A DNA stretch of 64,000 nucleotides, from NCBI RefSeq assembly GCF_030160715.1, contig NZ_BSOW01000031.1, positions 1-64,000 on the forward strand. The letters are read 5' to 3'. The translations under genes were made by a program, and so were the position numbers. Shown one piece after another: positions 8,243 to 16,675 of the stretch (its first letter is position 1; each line of letters starts with the position of its first letter). Under the pieces are notes generated by a model, which worked only from the letters and a program-made list of their open reading frames with translations, made no database searches and was not told the DNA's origin. The stretch is from Bradyrhizobium iriomotense. Lineage in GTDB: Bacteria > Pseudomonadota > Alphaproteobacteria > Rhizobiales > Xanthobacteraceae.

Positions 8243-8268
8243 AGGCGACATCGCGCGCGGTGTCGCCT
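8243..8268 (+). terminator. Hairpin after the exported hypothetical gene, possible terminator
   Basis: AGGCGACA (8243-8250) pairs with TGTCGCCT (8261-8268) around a 10-base loop, about 20 bases after the stop at 8224. There is no U-run, so it may be a weak or Rho-assisted terminator or an mRNA end stabiliser. Confidence 0.35.
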
Positions 8269-8510
8269 GATCGCTGGGTCAGGCGAGTTGCCGCTTCGCG
8301 TGCACGGCGCGGCGGATATCGCAACGATTGCAGCACCGCATGCTCGCCAGAGTTGCGAGTGTGAAATCTCCTTCAACAGGATCCGTACAATTTTACATAT
8401 GATGAGGGCTTTAACGTTACCCAAATAATTCAACAATGAAGCTGAAGCTCTCCACATTTGAAGCCTCACCCGCCGTTATGAAGCTGTCACGGAACGGGGA
8501 GAGGTGTGCG

Positions 8511-9725
8511 ATGGACGAAGGGCTGGGCGAGCTCGCCGGACGGAAGACTGTAACCTTCGGACGGCGGAAAGTGACGCCGCGCGCCTGCGTGGCGGACGGC
8601 AAGCGGCACCTGCGTGCCTTCATGAGCGAGGTGCTGGAGGATCTCGGCTTCGTCACCAGCGAATGCGGCAATGCCGACGAGCTGCAAGGCGTGCTCGCCG
8701 CAGAGCTGCCGGACCTGATCCTGCTCGGCATCGCCGCCGACGGCATCGAGCCGGGCAAATTCCTGGAGACGCTGGTGCGCGAGGAGTTTGGCGGCAAGGT
8801 GCTGGCCGTCGGCGCGCGCGAGTCGATCATCGTCAAGGCGGTGCAGCAGGTCGGCGAGGAATATGGGCTTGCCATGCTGCCGCCGCTGACGACGCCCTTT
8901 GCCGCCGAGACGCTGCGCGACCGCATCGCAACGCTGCTGCCGGACGAGCCGGCGCCGAGTCCGGCCGTGCATGTCGGCGAAGCCCTGCATGCGGGCTGGC
9001 TCGAGCTCTGGTACCAGCCGAAGATCGATGCGCGCACGCTGATCCGCTGCGGCGCCGAGGCGCTGGTGCGGATGCGGCACCCGACCTGGGGCGTGGTGCC
9101 GCCGGCCTATTTCATTCCCGAAGAGCACGATCCGCACTTCCGCGAATTGTCCGAGTTCGTGATCGAACGCGTGTTGCAGGACTGGCACTATCTCGTGGAG
9201 CGGCAGAGCCCGGTCGATCTCTCGATCAACCTGCCGGGGTCGTTCCTGTGCGAGCCGCAAGCCGTGCGCGATCTCTGCCGGCGCATGCCCGCGCATCCCG
9301 CCTTCGGCGGGCTGACGATCGAGATCGAGAGCTCCGAAGTGATCCGCGATCTCGACCTGCTGCTCGACGTCGCCTCCGAGGTGCGCTTTCACAACATCGG
9401 GCTCGCGATCGACAACATTGGCACCAACTGGCCGGAGCTGATGGGCCTCGACCGCTTTCCCTTCGTCAAGCTCAAGGCCGACCGCCACTTCGTCACCAGC
9501 AGCAGCAATGATGCCCTGAAGCGCAACGTGTGCCGCCACATCGTCGAGCTCGCCCGGGATTACGGCGCGCGCAGCGTCGCCGAAGGCGTTGAGACCCGCG
9601 CCGACCTCGTCGCCGCCAACGAGATCGGCTTTGACCTCGTACAGGGCTACCTGTTCGGCAAGCCGATGCCGCTGAAGAAATTTGCGAGGAGCGCGCTCAC
9701 AAGGACCGTGATGGGACAGGGGTGA
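8511..9725 (+). CDS. Degenerate receiver plus EAL domain protein
   Basis: A 404-residue protein. Residues ~20-145 have the outline of a response-regulator receiver, but the phosphoacceptor Asp is missing: DLILLGIAADG (68-78) has Gly where Asp is expected. Residues ~155-395 form an EAL domain (cyclic-di-GMP phosphodiesterase family): GAEALVRMRHP (181-191), SIN (238-240), EGVET (358-362), QGYLFGKP (378-385). The usual DDFG motif reads DNIG (301-304), so one metal-binding Asp is Asn. Activity is doubtful; it may instead bind c-di-GMP or a protein. The start ATG at 8511 is chosen for the GGGGAGAGG sequence 6-14 bases upstream; an earlier in-frame ATG at 8436 has no ribosome binding site. Confidence 0.85.
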   Translation: MDEGLGELAGRKTVTFGRRKVTPRACVADGKRHLRAFMSEVLEDLGFVTSECGNADELQGVLAAELPDLILLGIAADGIEPGKFLETLVREEFGGKVLAVGARESIIVKAVQQVGEEYGLAMLPPLTTPFAAETLRDRIATLLPDEPAPSPAVHVGEALHAGWLELWYQPKIDARTLIRCGAEALVRMRHPTWGVVPPAYFIPEEHDPHFRELSEFVIERVLQDWHYLVERQSPVDLSINLPGSFLCEPQAVRDLCRRMPAHPAFGGLTIEIESSEVIRDLDLLLDVASEVRFHNIGLAIDNIGTNWPELMGLDRFPFVKLKADRHFVTSSSNDALKRNVCRHIVELARDYGARSVAEGVETRADLVAANEIGFDLVQGYLFGKPMPLKKFARSALTRTVMGQG

Positions 9726-9743
9726 GGCGGCGGAAGCCGCATG

Positions 9744-10874
9744 TCAGGCCCCGCCCCTGAGCGACGGTGCGGCGCCATGGCTGCGACGGTGGACGATGCT
9801 CCGGTCCAGCGCTTGCCAGTCCCAGGCGATGCCGAGACCCGGCTGATCGGAGGGGATCGCCTTGCCGTTCTCGATGCGGATTGGCGAGGACGTCACGAGA
9901 TCGAGCTGCGGGATATATTCGAGCCAGCGGCTGTTGGGTACGGCGCAGCACAGGCCGAGATGGATCTCCATCAGGAAGTGCGGGCACACCGGCACATTGA
10001 AGGCCTCGGCCATATGCGCAACCTTGAGCCATGGCGTGATACCGCCGATACGGCCGACGTCGACCTGCACGATCGAGCATGCGCCGGCTTCGAGATAGTC
10101 CTTGAATTGCGATAGCGAGTACATCGACTCGCCCACCGCGATGGGCACCGTCGTCGATTGCGCGATGCGGCGGTGGCCGCCTACGTCGTCAGCATGAATC
10201 GGCTCCTCGAACCAGGCGACGTCGAGTGTCTCGTAGTGACGCGCACGACGAATGGCCTCGTCGAGCGAGAAGCCCTGGTTGGCGTCGGTCATGATCTCCC
10301 AGCCTCGGCCGACCTTGTCGCGCACAGCCGAGAGACGCTTCACGTCTTCTGCCACGTGTGGGCGGCCGACCTTGACCTTGGTCCCGCCGAAGCCGCGCTC
10401 CTTCGCCTGCACAGCTTCGTCGACGAGCTCGGCCTCGTCCATATGAAGCCAGCCGCCCTCGGTGTAGTAGAGGTCGATCCCGCTCTTGGCGCCGCCAGCG
10501 AGACGATGGAGCGGCAGGCCCGCCTTGCGGGCACGCAGGTCCCAGAGTGCCGTGTCGATGGCGGCGAGCGCGATCGAGGTGATGGCACCAACGGCCGTGG
10601 CGTGGACGCGAAAGAAAAGTGCGCGCCACAGCCCCTCGATCTCTTCGGCCTCGCGACCGATCAGGACGGGGGCGAGATGGTCGTCGATCAGCTTGCAGAC
10701 TGAAGAGCCGCCGGTTCCGATGGTGTAGGCGTAACCCACGCCGATGGCGCCATCGGCATCGGTGATGCGGACCATCGGCGTCTCCTGCAGCTCGAAACTC
10801 TGCACCGCGTCGGTGCGTTTGACCTTGGGCTTGAGGTCCGCCTGCATCACTTCGACGGATACGATCCTGGCCAT
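9744..10874 (-). CDS. Mandelate racemase / muconate lactonizing enzyme family protein (enolase superfamily)
   Basis: A 376-residue enolase-superfamily enzyme. These enzymes abstract a proton alpha to a carboxylate, with Mg2+ held by three acidic residues. Visible motifs: capping domain (residues 1-125), TKVKVG with the KxK catalytic lysines, DANQ (first metal ligand), FEEP (second), VGES (third), and a C-terminal PHFLMEIH with a likely His. This fits the MR-like subgroup (sugar-acid dehydratases and racemases), but the substrate is unknown. The start ATG at 10872-10874 follows GAGGAG closely; a 23-residue upstream extension is unlike the family. It is convergent with the EAL gene. Confidence 0.85.
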   Translation of the reverse strand: MARIVSVEVMQADLKPKVKRTDAVQSFELQETPMVRITDADGAIGVGYAYTIGTGGSSVCKLIDDHLAPVLIGREAEEIEGLWRALFFRVHATAVGAITSIALAAIDTALWDLRARKAGLPLHRLAGGAKSGIDLYYTEGGWLHMDEAELVDEAVQAKERGFGGTKVKVGRPHVAEDVKRLSAVRDKVGRGWEIMTDANQGFSLDEAIRRARHYETLDVAWFEEPIHADDVGGHRRIAQSTTVPIAVGESMYSLSQFKDYLEAGACSIVQVDVGRIGGITPWLKVAHMAEAFNVPVCPHFLMEIHLGLCCAVPNSRWLEYIPQLDLVTSSPIRIENGKAIPSDQPGLGIAWDWQALDRSIVHRRSHGAAPSLRGGA

Positions 10875-11083
10875 GCGCTCCTCACTTCCGATGTTCTTGT
10901 TCAGTGTTCTTGAGGTTGGTCCGCGTCCCAGCCGTTGTAGCACAAGGATGGGTTAGCTCTTCGCGAAACCCATCATCGTCGAAAAAGGAGTGGTGGGTTT
11001 CGCTCTGCTGAACCCATCGAGCAAGAGTTTTGCAGGGTGCGCGCCGACGCGGACGGTGATGGGACAAGGGTGAGGCGGCAGCC

Positions 11084-11944
11084 TTACGCAAACCGCCGGG
11101 CAAACGCGACGCAGACTACCACCAGCGCGGTTGCAGCCACCATCGTCCACGCGACTGGCTCGTGCAGGACGAGGCCGGCCAGCGCGAGGCCGAAGAAGGG
11201 TTGAAGCTGTTGCAGCTGGCCGATGCGAGCGATGCCGCCGATCGCAAGGCCGCGGTACCAGAACACGAAGCCGACGAACATGCTGAAGACGGAGACGTAG
11301 GCAAGGCCGACCCAGGCTGGCAGCGCGATGCCCTCCCATGTTGGCGGCAAGGACATGATCGCGACGGGCAGCATCAGCGGCAGCGCGAGGATGAGTGCCC
11401 ATGAGATGACCTGCCAGCCGCCGAGCCGGCGCGAGAGCGTCGCGCCTTCGGCATAGCCGAGGCCGCAGAGCAGGATCGCGGCCACCATCAGGAGATCGCC
11501 GGTGAGCGAGCCCGCGCCGCCGCCAGACAGCGCAAAACCCGCAACCGTCGTGCTGCCGAGGATCGAGAACAGCCAGAACAGAGGGCGCGGCCGCTCGCCG
11601 CCGCGCAGCACGGCGAAGACGGCGGTCGCCAAAGGCAACAGGCCGACGAAGACGATCGAATGCGCCGAGGTGATGTGCTTCAGCGCCAGCGCGGTCAGTA
11701 GCGGGAAGCCGATCACGACCCCCAGCGAAACGATGGCGAGCGAGGCAATATCCTTGCGCGCGGGCCGCGCCTGACGAAGCAGGGCCAGCAGGGCCGCGCC
11801 CAGCAGCGCTGCGATCACCGCGCGCGCCGAGGTCAGGAAGGTTGCGGAAAAGCCGTCGACCGCGACGCGCGTCGCCGGCAGCGAGCCGCTGAAGATGACG
11901 ACGCCCAGAAGACCATTCCCCCATCCATTGCCGGCCGCTTGCAT
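11084..11944 (-). CDS. EamA-type DMT superfamily transporter
   Basis: A 286-residue inner-membrane protein with about ten hydrophobic segments in two EamA repeats (e.g. LVGLL-like segments around residues 90-110, then LTGDLLMVAAILLCGLGYAE and LVGLAYVSVFSMF). Family members are mostly exporters of amino acids or metabolites such as threonine, homoserine or purines; the substrate is unknown. It is divergent from the MocR-type regulator starting around 12051. That arrangement, regulator next to an EamA exporter with a shared operator, suggests the regulator controls it. The 107-base gap holds a clear inverted repeat. Confidence 0.85.
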   Translation of the reverse strand: MQAAGNGWGNGLLGVVIFSGSLPATRVAVDGFSATFLTSARAVIAALLGAALLALLRQARPARKDIASLAIVSLGVVIGFPLLTALALKHITSAHSIVFVGLLPLATAVFAVLRGGERPRPLFWLFSILGSTTVAGFALSGGGAGSLTGDLLMVAAILLCGLGYAEGATLSRRLGGWQVISWALILALPLMLPVAIMSLPPTWEGIALPAWVGLAYVSVFSMFVGFVFWYRGLAIGGIARIGQLQQLQPFFGLALAGLVLHEPVAWTMVAATALVVVCVAFARRFA

Positions 11945-12008
11945 GTCGCCTCGCTTTCCTCATCAAGGACCCTGGCCCCTGGGCGGTGGCAAAACCAGCG
12001 ACAATCCC

Positions 12009-12030
12009 ATACAATCTGGCCAAACTGTAT
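12009..12030. promoter_or_regulatory. Inverted repeat between EamA transporter and MocR-type gene, candidate operator
   Basis: ATACAATCTGG (12009-12019) and CCAAACTGTAT (12020-12030) are abutting arms matching at 9 of 11 positions, with ATACA/TGTAT ends perfect. A further CCATAC/GTATGG pair flanks it. Position between the divergent transporter and the MocR-type gene, and the known habit of MocR proteins to bind their own divergent promoter, support an operator. The sequence seen is direct; the function is inferred. Confidence 0.55.
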
Positions 12031-12050
12031 CGGTATGGAAGCCCACACAC

Positions 12051-13496
12051 TTGGACGATCCCTTGGACGATCCCTTGGACGAAACGACGCAAACCAGAGG
12101 CCGCGGCGGGGCGCGCACCACGGACGTGATGAGCGCGATCCGCGCCAAGGTCGCAGGCCGCGCGCTTGGCCCCGGCGACCGCCTGCCCTCGATCCGCAAG
12201 CTCGCCGCGACCATGGCCGTTTCGCCCTCCACCGTGGTGGAAGCCTATGATCGCCTGGCCGCCGAAGGATTGATCCGGGCGCGTCGCGGCTCGGGTTTCT
12301 ATGTCGCGGCGACCACGATGCCGCCGCTCGCGCTCGCCGACGTCGAGCCGCGCCGCGACCGCGCGGTCGATCCGTTCTGGGTCTCGCGGCAATCGCTCGA
12401 TGCCGATGCAGCCGTGCTCAAGCCCGGCTGTGGCTGGCTGCCGGCGGACTGGATGCCGGAGGCGGCCTTGCGCCGCGCCTTTCGCGCGCTCGCCCGCAGC
12501 GATGACAGCCTGCTTGCCGACTATGGCTCTACGCGCGGCTCGCTTGCACTGCGCCGGTACTTGCTGGCGCGCTTTGCCGAGGATGGCGTCGAGGCTTCGA
12601 TCGACCAGCTCCTGCTCACGGGCTCGGGCACGCAAGCCACCGACCTCGTCTGCCGCTTCCTGCTGCGGCCCGGCGACACGGTGCTGGTCGATGATCCCTG
12701 CTACTTCAACTTTCGCGCGCTGCTGCGCGCGCATCAGGTGAAGATCGTGGGCGTGCCCTACACGCCGTCGGGCCCGGACGTCGCGCGTTTCGAAAAAATC
12801 CTCGCCGCGGAGCGGCCGCGCCTCTACATCACCAATTCCGCGCTCCACAACCCGACCGGCGCGACGCTGTCGCTGCAAACCGCGCATCGCGTGCTCCGCG
12901 CCGCCGCTGCACATGAGCTGGCGATCATCGAGGACGACATCTTTGCCGATCTCGAGCCCGAGCGCTCCCCGCGCCTCGCCGCGCTCGACGGCCTCACCAA
13001 CGTCATCCGCATCGGCAGCTTTTCCAAGACGCTGTCGGCTTCGGTGCGCTGCGGCTATATCGCTGCACGGCCCGACTGGATCGAGCATCTCGTCGATCTC
13101 CAGGTCGCAACCAGCTTCGGCGGCCCGAGCCCGGTTGCGACCGAAGTGATTGCGAATGTGCTGGCGGGTGGCGGCTATCGCAAGCACATGGATGAACTCA
13201 GGCAAAAGCTCGCGCGCACCCGGCGCGACTTGGGGAGGAAGCTGGCGGCATTGGGCCTCGAGCCGTGGCTGATGCCGCGCGGCGGATTCTTCCTGTGGTG
13301 CCGTCTGCCTGACGGACTGGATTCGACGGACGTTGCGCGCGCGGCCCTGGCCGAGGACGTCGTGCTCGCGCCGGGCAACGTTTTCAGCGTGTCGCAGACG
13401 GCCTCAAGCTTCCTGCGCTTCAACGTCGCGCAATCGACCGAGCCGCGGATGTGGGACATGATGCGACGCGCGCTCGGCTCGAAGATGCGTCAGTAG
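12051..13496 (+). CDS. MocR-type (GntR-aminotransferase) transcriptional regulator
   Basis: About 481 residues. N-terminal GntR winged helix (residues ~25-95: ALGPGDRLPSIRKLAATM, VSPSTVVEAYDRLAAEGLI, RARRGSGFYVA) fused to a class I aminotransferase-like domain with the substrate loop ITNSALHNPTGATLS and the PLP-lysine motif RIGSFSKTLSASVRCGY. MocR/PdxR-type proteins use PLP or an amino-acid-PLP adduct as signal. The start is uncertain: no in-frame ATG is suitable, so TTG at 12051 is chosen because GGAAG lies 9 bases upstream and the operator-like repeat then stays outside the gene. The first codons contain three copies of a 12-base direct repeat (TTGGACGATCCC type), encoding LDDP-like units. 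ATG 12129 is the fallback start. Confidence 0.85.
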   Translation: MDDPLDDPLDETTQTRGRGGARTTDVMSAIRAKVAGRALGPGDRLPSIRKLAATMAVSPSTVVEAYDRLAAEGLIRARRGSGFYVAATTMPPLALADVEPRRDRAVDPFWVSRQSLDADAAVLKPGCGWLPADWMPEAALRRAFRALARSDDSLLADYGSTRGSLALRRYLLARFAEDGVEASIDQLLLTGSGTQATDLVCRFLLRPGDTVLVDDPCYFNFRALLRAHQVKIVGVPYTPSGPDVARFEKILAAERPRLYITNSALHNPTGATLSLQTAHRVLRAAAAHELAIIEDDIFADLEPERSPRLAALDGLTNVIRIGSFSKTLSASVRCGYIAARPDWIEHLVDLQVATSFGGPSPVATEVIANVLAGGGYRKHMDELRQKLARTRRDLGRKLAALGLEPWLMPRGGFFLWCRLPDGLDSTDVARAALAEDVVLAPGNVFSVSQTASSFLRFNVAQSTEPRMWDMMRRALGSKMRQ

Positions 13497-13664
13497 GACT
13501 CGCCGATATTGCCGCAGCATCTACCGAAATACCGGTTGCTCAACAGTTCTCTCGCAACCTATGCTGCCCTACGAGGGTAGATCCTGAGCTTGTTCGCTTC
13601 GCGCGCGCCGGCGCTCTTGCATATTCAGCGGGATACCGGAGCGTAAATCGCAGGGATCTCGACG

Positions 13665-14348
13665 ATGCCCGCTGGAATCATTCGTCTCCTGGTGACGGTC
13701 TTGTCGACGGGCGCGCTGGTCGCGCTCATCAACCAGGTTTTCCTCCTGCCGAAGACGATCGCCGAGGCGCGAAAGATCAATGCGGAAACGCATCAGATCC
13801 TGAAGGCATCCGACGACCTGGACGAAGCCGTGAAGGCGCGCGATCCACGGCTGCCCAACGGCTGGTTCGCGTTCGGCGATTCCTTCATCGACTATGAAAT
13901 GGGCGTCGATGACCAGACGCAATACCATGGCAAGGCCAGCGGCTACATCAAATCGCGCAGACCGCCGCGAGGATTTGGCAGTCTCACGCAGGTCTTCAAG
14001 TCGGACAAATATCGCGGCGCCCGCCTCCAGGTGACCGCATTCGTCAAGACCGCAAATGTCCAAGGCTGGGCCGGCCTCTGGATGCGCGTCGATGGCGCCG
14101 AGAAAACGATCGTGATCGACAATATGCAGGACAGGCCCATCCGCGCGACCACCGGCTGGACGAAATACGCGGTCGTCCTGGATGTTGCCAGGGACAGCCG
14201 GAACATCGCGTTCGGTGTCCTCCTGGATGGCACAGGACAGGCCTGGATCGCCGATATCGAGTTCAAGGTCGTCGGCAAGGAGACTCCGCTGACGGGCGCT
14301 TCGCCGGCCTATCCGGACGAGCCGACCAACCTCGACTTCAGGACGTGA
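13665..14348 (+). CDS. Membrane-anchored hypothetical protein with jelly-roll-like C-terminal domain
   Basis: A 227-residue protein. A hydrophobic N-terminal helix (IIRLLVTVLSTGALVALI, residues ~5-22) acts as signal or anchor and is followed by a short coiled-coil-like stretch. Residues ~60-205 are beta-rich (LQVTAFVKTANVQGWAGLWM, IRATTGWTKYAVVLDV, AFGVLLDGTGQAWIADIEF). This pattern resembles carbohydrate-binding-like domains attached to many bacterial regulators and secreted proteins; the ligand is unknown. The expected location is the periplasmic face of the inner membrane. Confidence 0.72.
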   Translation: MPAGIIRLLVTVLSTGALVALINQVFLLPKTIAEARKINAETHQILKASDDLDEAVKARDPRLPNGWFAFGDSFIDYEMGVDDQTQYHGKASGYIKSRRPPRGFGSLTQVFKSDKYRGARLQVTAFVKTANVQGWAGLWMRVDGAEKTIVIDNMQDRPIRATTGWTKYAVVLDVARDSRNIAFGVLLDGTGQAWIADIEFKVVGKETPLTGASPAYPDEPTNLDFRT

Positions 14349-14447
14349 GGATCGGGTCTTGTCGCGATCGTGAGTGGCCGCGTCGCGATTGCGCCAAGAT
14401 CGTCCGATGATCGTTGGCATGCCTTGGAGCTCAAGAGAGAGCGTCGC

Positions 14448-14849
14448 ATGTCGCCACCGCACGCGCTGACCGCCATCCTTCCTTGCAACGATCTTGACGC
14501 CTCCGAGCGCTTCTACGAGCGGCTTGGCTTCACGCGCGTGGACGGCGACAGGCCGAAGGACGGTGATGACGACTATCGCATTCTCGGCGATCGAAAAGGC
14601 GGGCAGCTTCATCTGACCAGGGCCGTGGACGGATGGCTGATCCGGGGACGCAATCCTTTCGGGCTCTACCTCTATACGGAGGAGGTCGACGTGCTGGCGC
14701 GAGAGTTTGCGGGGGAATTGACCGAAAAGCGAGGGCCGGAGCACAAGCCGTGGGGAATGTACGAGTTCGCGCTGTCCGACCCCGACGAAACCCTGGTCCG
14801 GATCGGCTGGCCGTCGCGGCTCATGCCACCGCAGAGCTTGCGTCCGTAG
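14448..14849 (+). CDS. VOC family (glyoxalase/bleomycin-resistance-like) protein
   Basis: A 133-residue protein with the VOC fold outline: AILPCNDLDASERFYERLGF at the N-terminus and FALSDPDETLVRIGWP at the C-terminus, the second copy of the beta-alpha-beta-beta-beta unit. Proteins of this size starting PCNDxxAS...FYxxLGF are often annotated as bleomycin-resistance-like, but many have no resistance role. The start at 14448 is chosen because the family motif begins about 10 residues later; the in-frame extension upstream to 14370 adds unlike residues. Confidence 0.78.
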   Translation: MSPPHALTAILPCNDLDASERFYERLGFTRVDGDRPKDGDDDYRILGDRKGGQLHLTRAVDGWLIRGRNPFGLYLYTEEVDVLAREFAGELTEKRGPEHKPWGMYEFALSDPDETLVRIGWPSRLMPPQSLRP

Positions 14850-15147
14850 GAGCGAAGATATTGCCGCAGCTAAACGCTTGCCGTAGGCAGGAGGCCGCTT
14901 CGCGACGGTCGCGAAACGCGACGTCCAGTTTTGCCAGATTATCCTTCTGGTCGCCGCCCGCATTGATCAGGATCTGGAGACGGTCTACGGCCTTCATCTT
15001 TTCCATGATCCGATCGAAGGCGGCCGCGGTACTGCCGCGTCCAGCGGCATGATCAAGCGCCGTCGTGATGCGGCCTGCGTTGAAGACGCGGGGCGACCAA
15101 TGAAACCGTCTTCCGATCATTGGGTGTCGAACCGCGTGACGAGGCAA
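14821..15147 (-). CDS. Hypothetical protein, convergent overlap with VOC gene
   Basis: A possible 108-residue minus-strand protein whose C-terminal half (DRIMEKMKAVDRLQILINAG, then QKDNLAKLDVAFRDRREA) has protein-like composition and helical character, in contrast to the Arg-rich N-terminus. It overlaps the 3' end of the VOC gene by 29 bases tail to tail. No domain recognised. It may be the intact end of a decayed gene, or begin at an internal Met. Confidence 0.38.
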   Translation of the reverse strand: MPRHAVRHPMIGRRFHWSPRVFNAGRITTALDHAAGRGSTAAAFDRIMEKMKAVDRLQILINAGGDQKDNLAKLDVAFRDRREAASCLRQAFSCGNIFAPTDASSAVA

Positions 15148-15269
15148 TATGCCGCGATCTCACGCACCGTCCTGACCACACGCTGCTTTTTCGACATCGG
15201 GCACCGAGCATATCTCGCGTGCGCAAAAACTGCATCGGACAGCGCTTCAGATCCGTGCTACCTGGAGCG

Positions 15270-15494
15270 ATGAAAGTACTTTTACTATTGGTTTTGCTCT
15301 TTGTCTGGGCTCCGGTCGCGGCTGAAAGCAGCCCTCCTGCGGCTCCGAAAGAGGATCCTTCCGTCCGGGATCAGATCAAGGCGGCTCGTGCGAGGGAAAA
15401 GGCCGACGAAGCGACTGGCCCGCAAGAGCGAGCCTGGGATCGCGACGCCGGCGGCAAGCGCCCCTGGAATCAGACCCGGGAGCCCCCGAAGTGA
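15270..15494 (+). CDS. Small exported hypothetical protein (74 aa)
   Basis: MKVLLLLVLLFVWAPVAAES is a clear signal peptide with likely cleavage after VAA (residue ~18). The mature part is ~56 residues, very hydrophilic (KEDPSVRDQIKAARAREKAD), ending WNQTREPPK. A CTGGAG sequence sits 5-10 bases before the ATG. No domain recognised; a small periplasmic protein is likely. Confidence 0.65.
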   Translation: MKVLLLLVLLFVWAPVAAESSPPAAPKEDPSVRDQIKAARAREKADEATGPQERAWDRDAGGKRPWNQTREPPK

Positions 15495-15685
15495 TCCAGC
15501 GTCCTTGATCCCGCGTGCCGCAGCCGTTCAGCTATCTTCACAAGCACCGGACGGAATTCGAGCGCCTTGCACGGGCAAGGCTCGCCTCAGGGGAACTCGA
15601 CGACAGCGTTGTCCTGCTCACAATGCTCTAAATTGAAACGAGCGTGTCCGACGTCGCCTTTGGCGCAACGCTTGCGGCGCGACGC

Positions 15686-15922
15686 TCAATTATTCGGCCG
15701 GGCAGCTTCGAAGAGAAAGCTCACCCGAAAGATCGGCCCCTCAGCACTGCGAACTTCGATGGCCAGGTCCCGGCCGTCGGCGGACGGCGCGAGGTCTGTC
15801 GTCGCATCGGCAAGAGACAGCGCAGCTTCGACTTCGGCGGCTCGCTGGTCGGCCAGATGCAGACCCTCTTCGTCCACGGAGAGTGCCTCGCCGTCCCTGA
15901 TGTCGAAGTAATAACGCGGCAC
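15686..15922 (-). CDS. DUF6894-type small protein
   Basis: A 78-residue protein starting MPRYYFDIRDGEALSVDEEG. The opening MPRYYFDIRDG and a later helix of Asp/Ala-rich residues followed by a VRSAEGPIFRVSFLF strand match the small proteins labelled DUF6894, which are highly multiplied in Bradyrhizobium. Function unknown. It is followed upstream (minus strand) by two further small genes, 15933-16118 and 16188-16541, all in the same direction. Confidence 0.78.
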   Translation of the reverse strand: MPRYYFDIRDGEALSVDEEGLHLADQRAAEVEAALSLADATTDLAPSADGRDLAIEVRSAEGPIFRVSFLFEAARPNN

Positions 15923-15932
15923 GAACAGCTCT

Positions 15933-16118
15933 CTATTCGGGGTGACTTCTCGGCTTGATCTCTCGCGCCAGTCGCTCTCTTTTCAAACGCTCGCGGTTGT
16001 CGTGAAGGGCCTGTTGCGCTTTCGCATAGTCGGTCATCGGTTTCTTCGTCTCGACCGGCTTGAAGGCCTTGTTGGCCTCGCGCAGGGCCCGCGTCGTCTT
16101 CGGGTGATCTTTCATCAT
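15933..16118 (-). CDS. Small basic hypothetical protein (61 aa)
   Basis: A 61-residue, strongly charged protein (MMKDHPKTTRALREANKAF, later NRERLKRERLAREIK). It is probably helical with no signal or membrane segment. The frame ends 10 bases before the DUF6894-type gene starts, which supports co-transcription. No domain recognised. Confidence 0.6.
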   Translation of the reverse strand: MMKDHPKTTRALREANKAFKPVETKKPMTDYAKAQQALHDNRERLKRERLAREIKPRSHPE

Positions 16119-16187
16119 GTCTGCCTCGATTGGTATGAGCGAGCGCGATCGGCGGGGGAATGCCGCATTAGACGCTCACACTCGCAA

Positions 16188-16541
16188 CTAGTGCTCGATC
16201 GACTTGCCGCGCTTGGGACGGTCGACGCGAACGCGACTGAACTCCTCCGGCCCGTTGAGCAGATGCCGCTTGCGCGTGGCTCTATCCTCCGCCGTGGTCC
16301 TGGCATCGATCAAGCCGTCGATCGTGTCACCCGCCATTTCGCGAGCGCGCCGCTTCGGCCCCTTTTCGTTGCTCCTCGCAAGACCGTGTTCGACCAGACG
16401 GCGTACGGCCTCCGGCAGCGTGGGCTTGTCGGCCTGGTGCTTTGCCCATTTGACGATCGCCGCCCGCAACAGCGGAGCTGGCCGAAAGTCCATCGGCTGC
16501 TCAAGGCGTGTACGCTTATGTGATCTGGTTTTCATCAGCAT
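16188..16541 (-). CDS. Hypothetical protein, possible ribbon-helix-helix-like (117 aa)
   Basis: A 117-residue basic protein. Residues ~20-55 (MDFRPAPLLRAAIVKWAKHQ, then LPEAVRRLVEHGLA) look like a ribbon-helix-helix or similar helical DNA-binding unit: polar residue run, helix, LPEAVRRLVEHGL. The C-terminus is Arg/Lys-rich. This suggests nucleic-acid binding, but that is only inferred. The start may be Met1 or Met3. It is upstream of two small same-strand genes. Confidence 0.6.
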   Translation of the reverse strand: MLMKTRSHKRTRLEQPMDFRPAPLLRAAIVKWAKHQADKPTLPEAVRRLVEHGLARSNEKGPKRRAREMAGDTIDGLIDARTTAEDRATRKRHLLNGPEEFSRVRVDRPKRGKSIEH

Positions 16542-16675
16542 CGCAGCCTGGTTTGACGAAGCAGGCCGCAGCGGCGACTTCGATTCCGCGCCGCCCGGCG
16601 GGAGATTGAGAGACTAACGGGCGACCGGCGCATCGGTTCCTGGGCATCACATCAGAGATCAACTAGACTGACGGC

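Noticed and set aside
10953..13205. 750-codon minus-strand frame spanning the MocR gene and EamA gene
   Set aside because: It crosses two recognised genes in the wrong frame and has no domain of its own.
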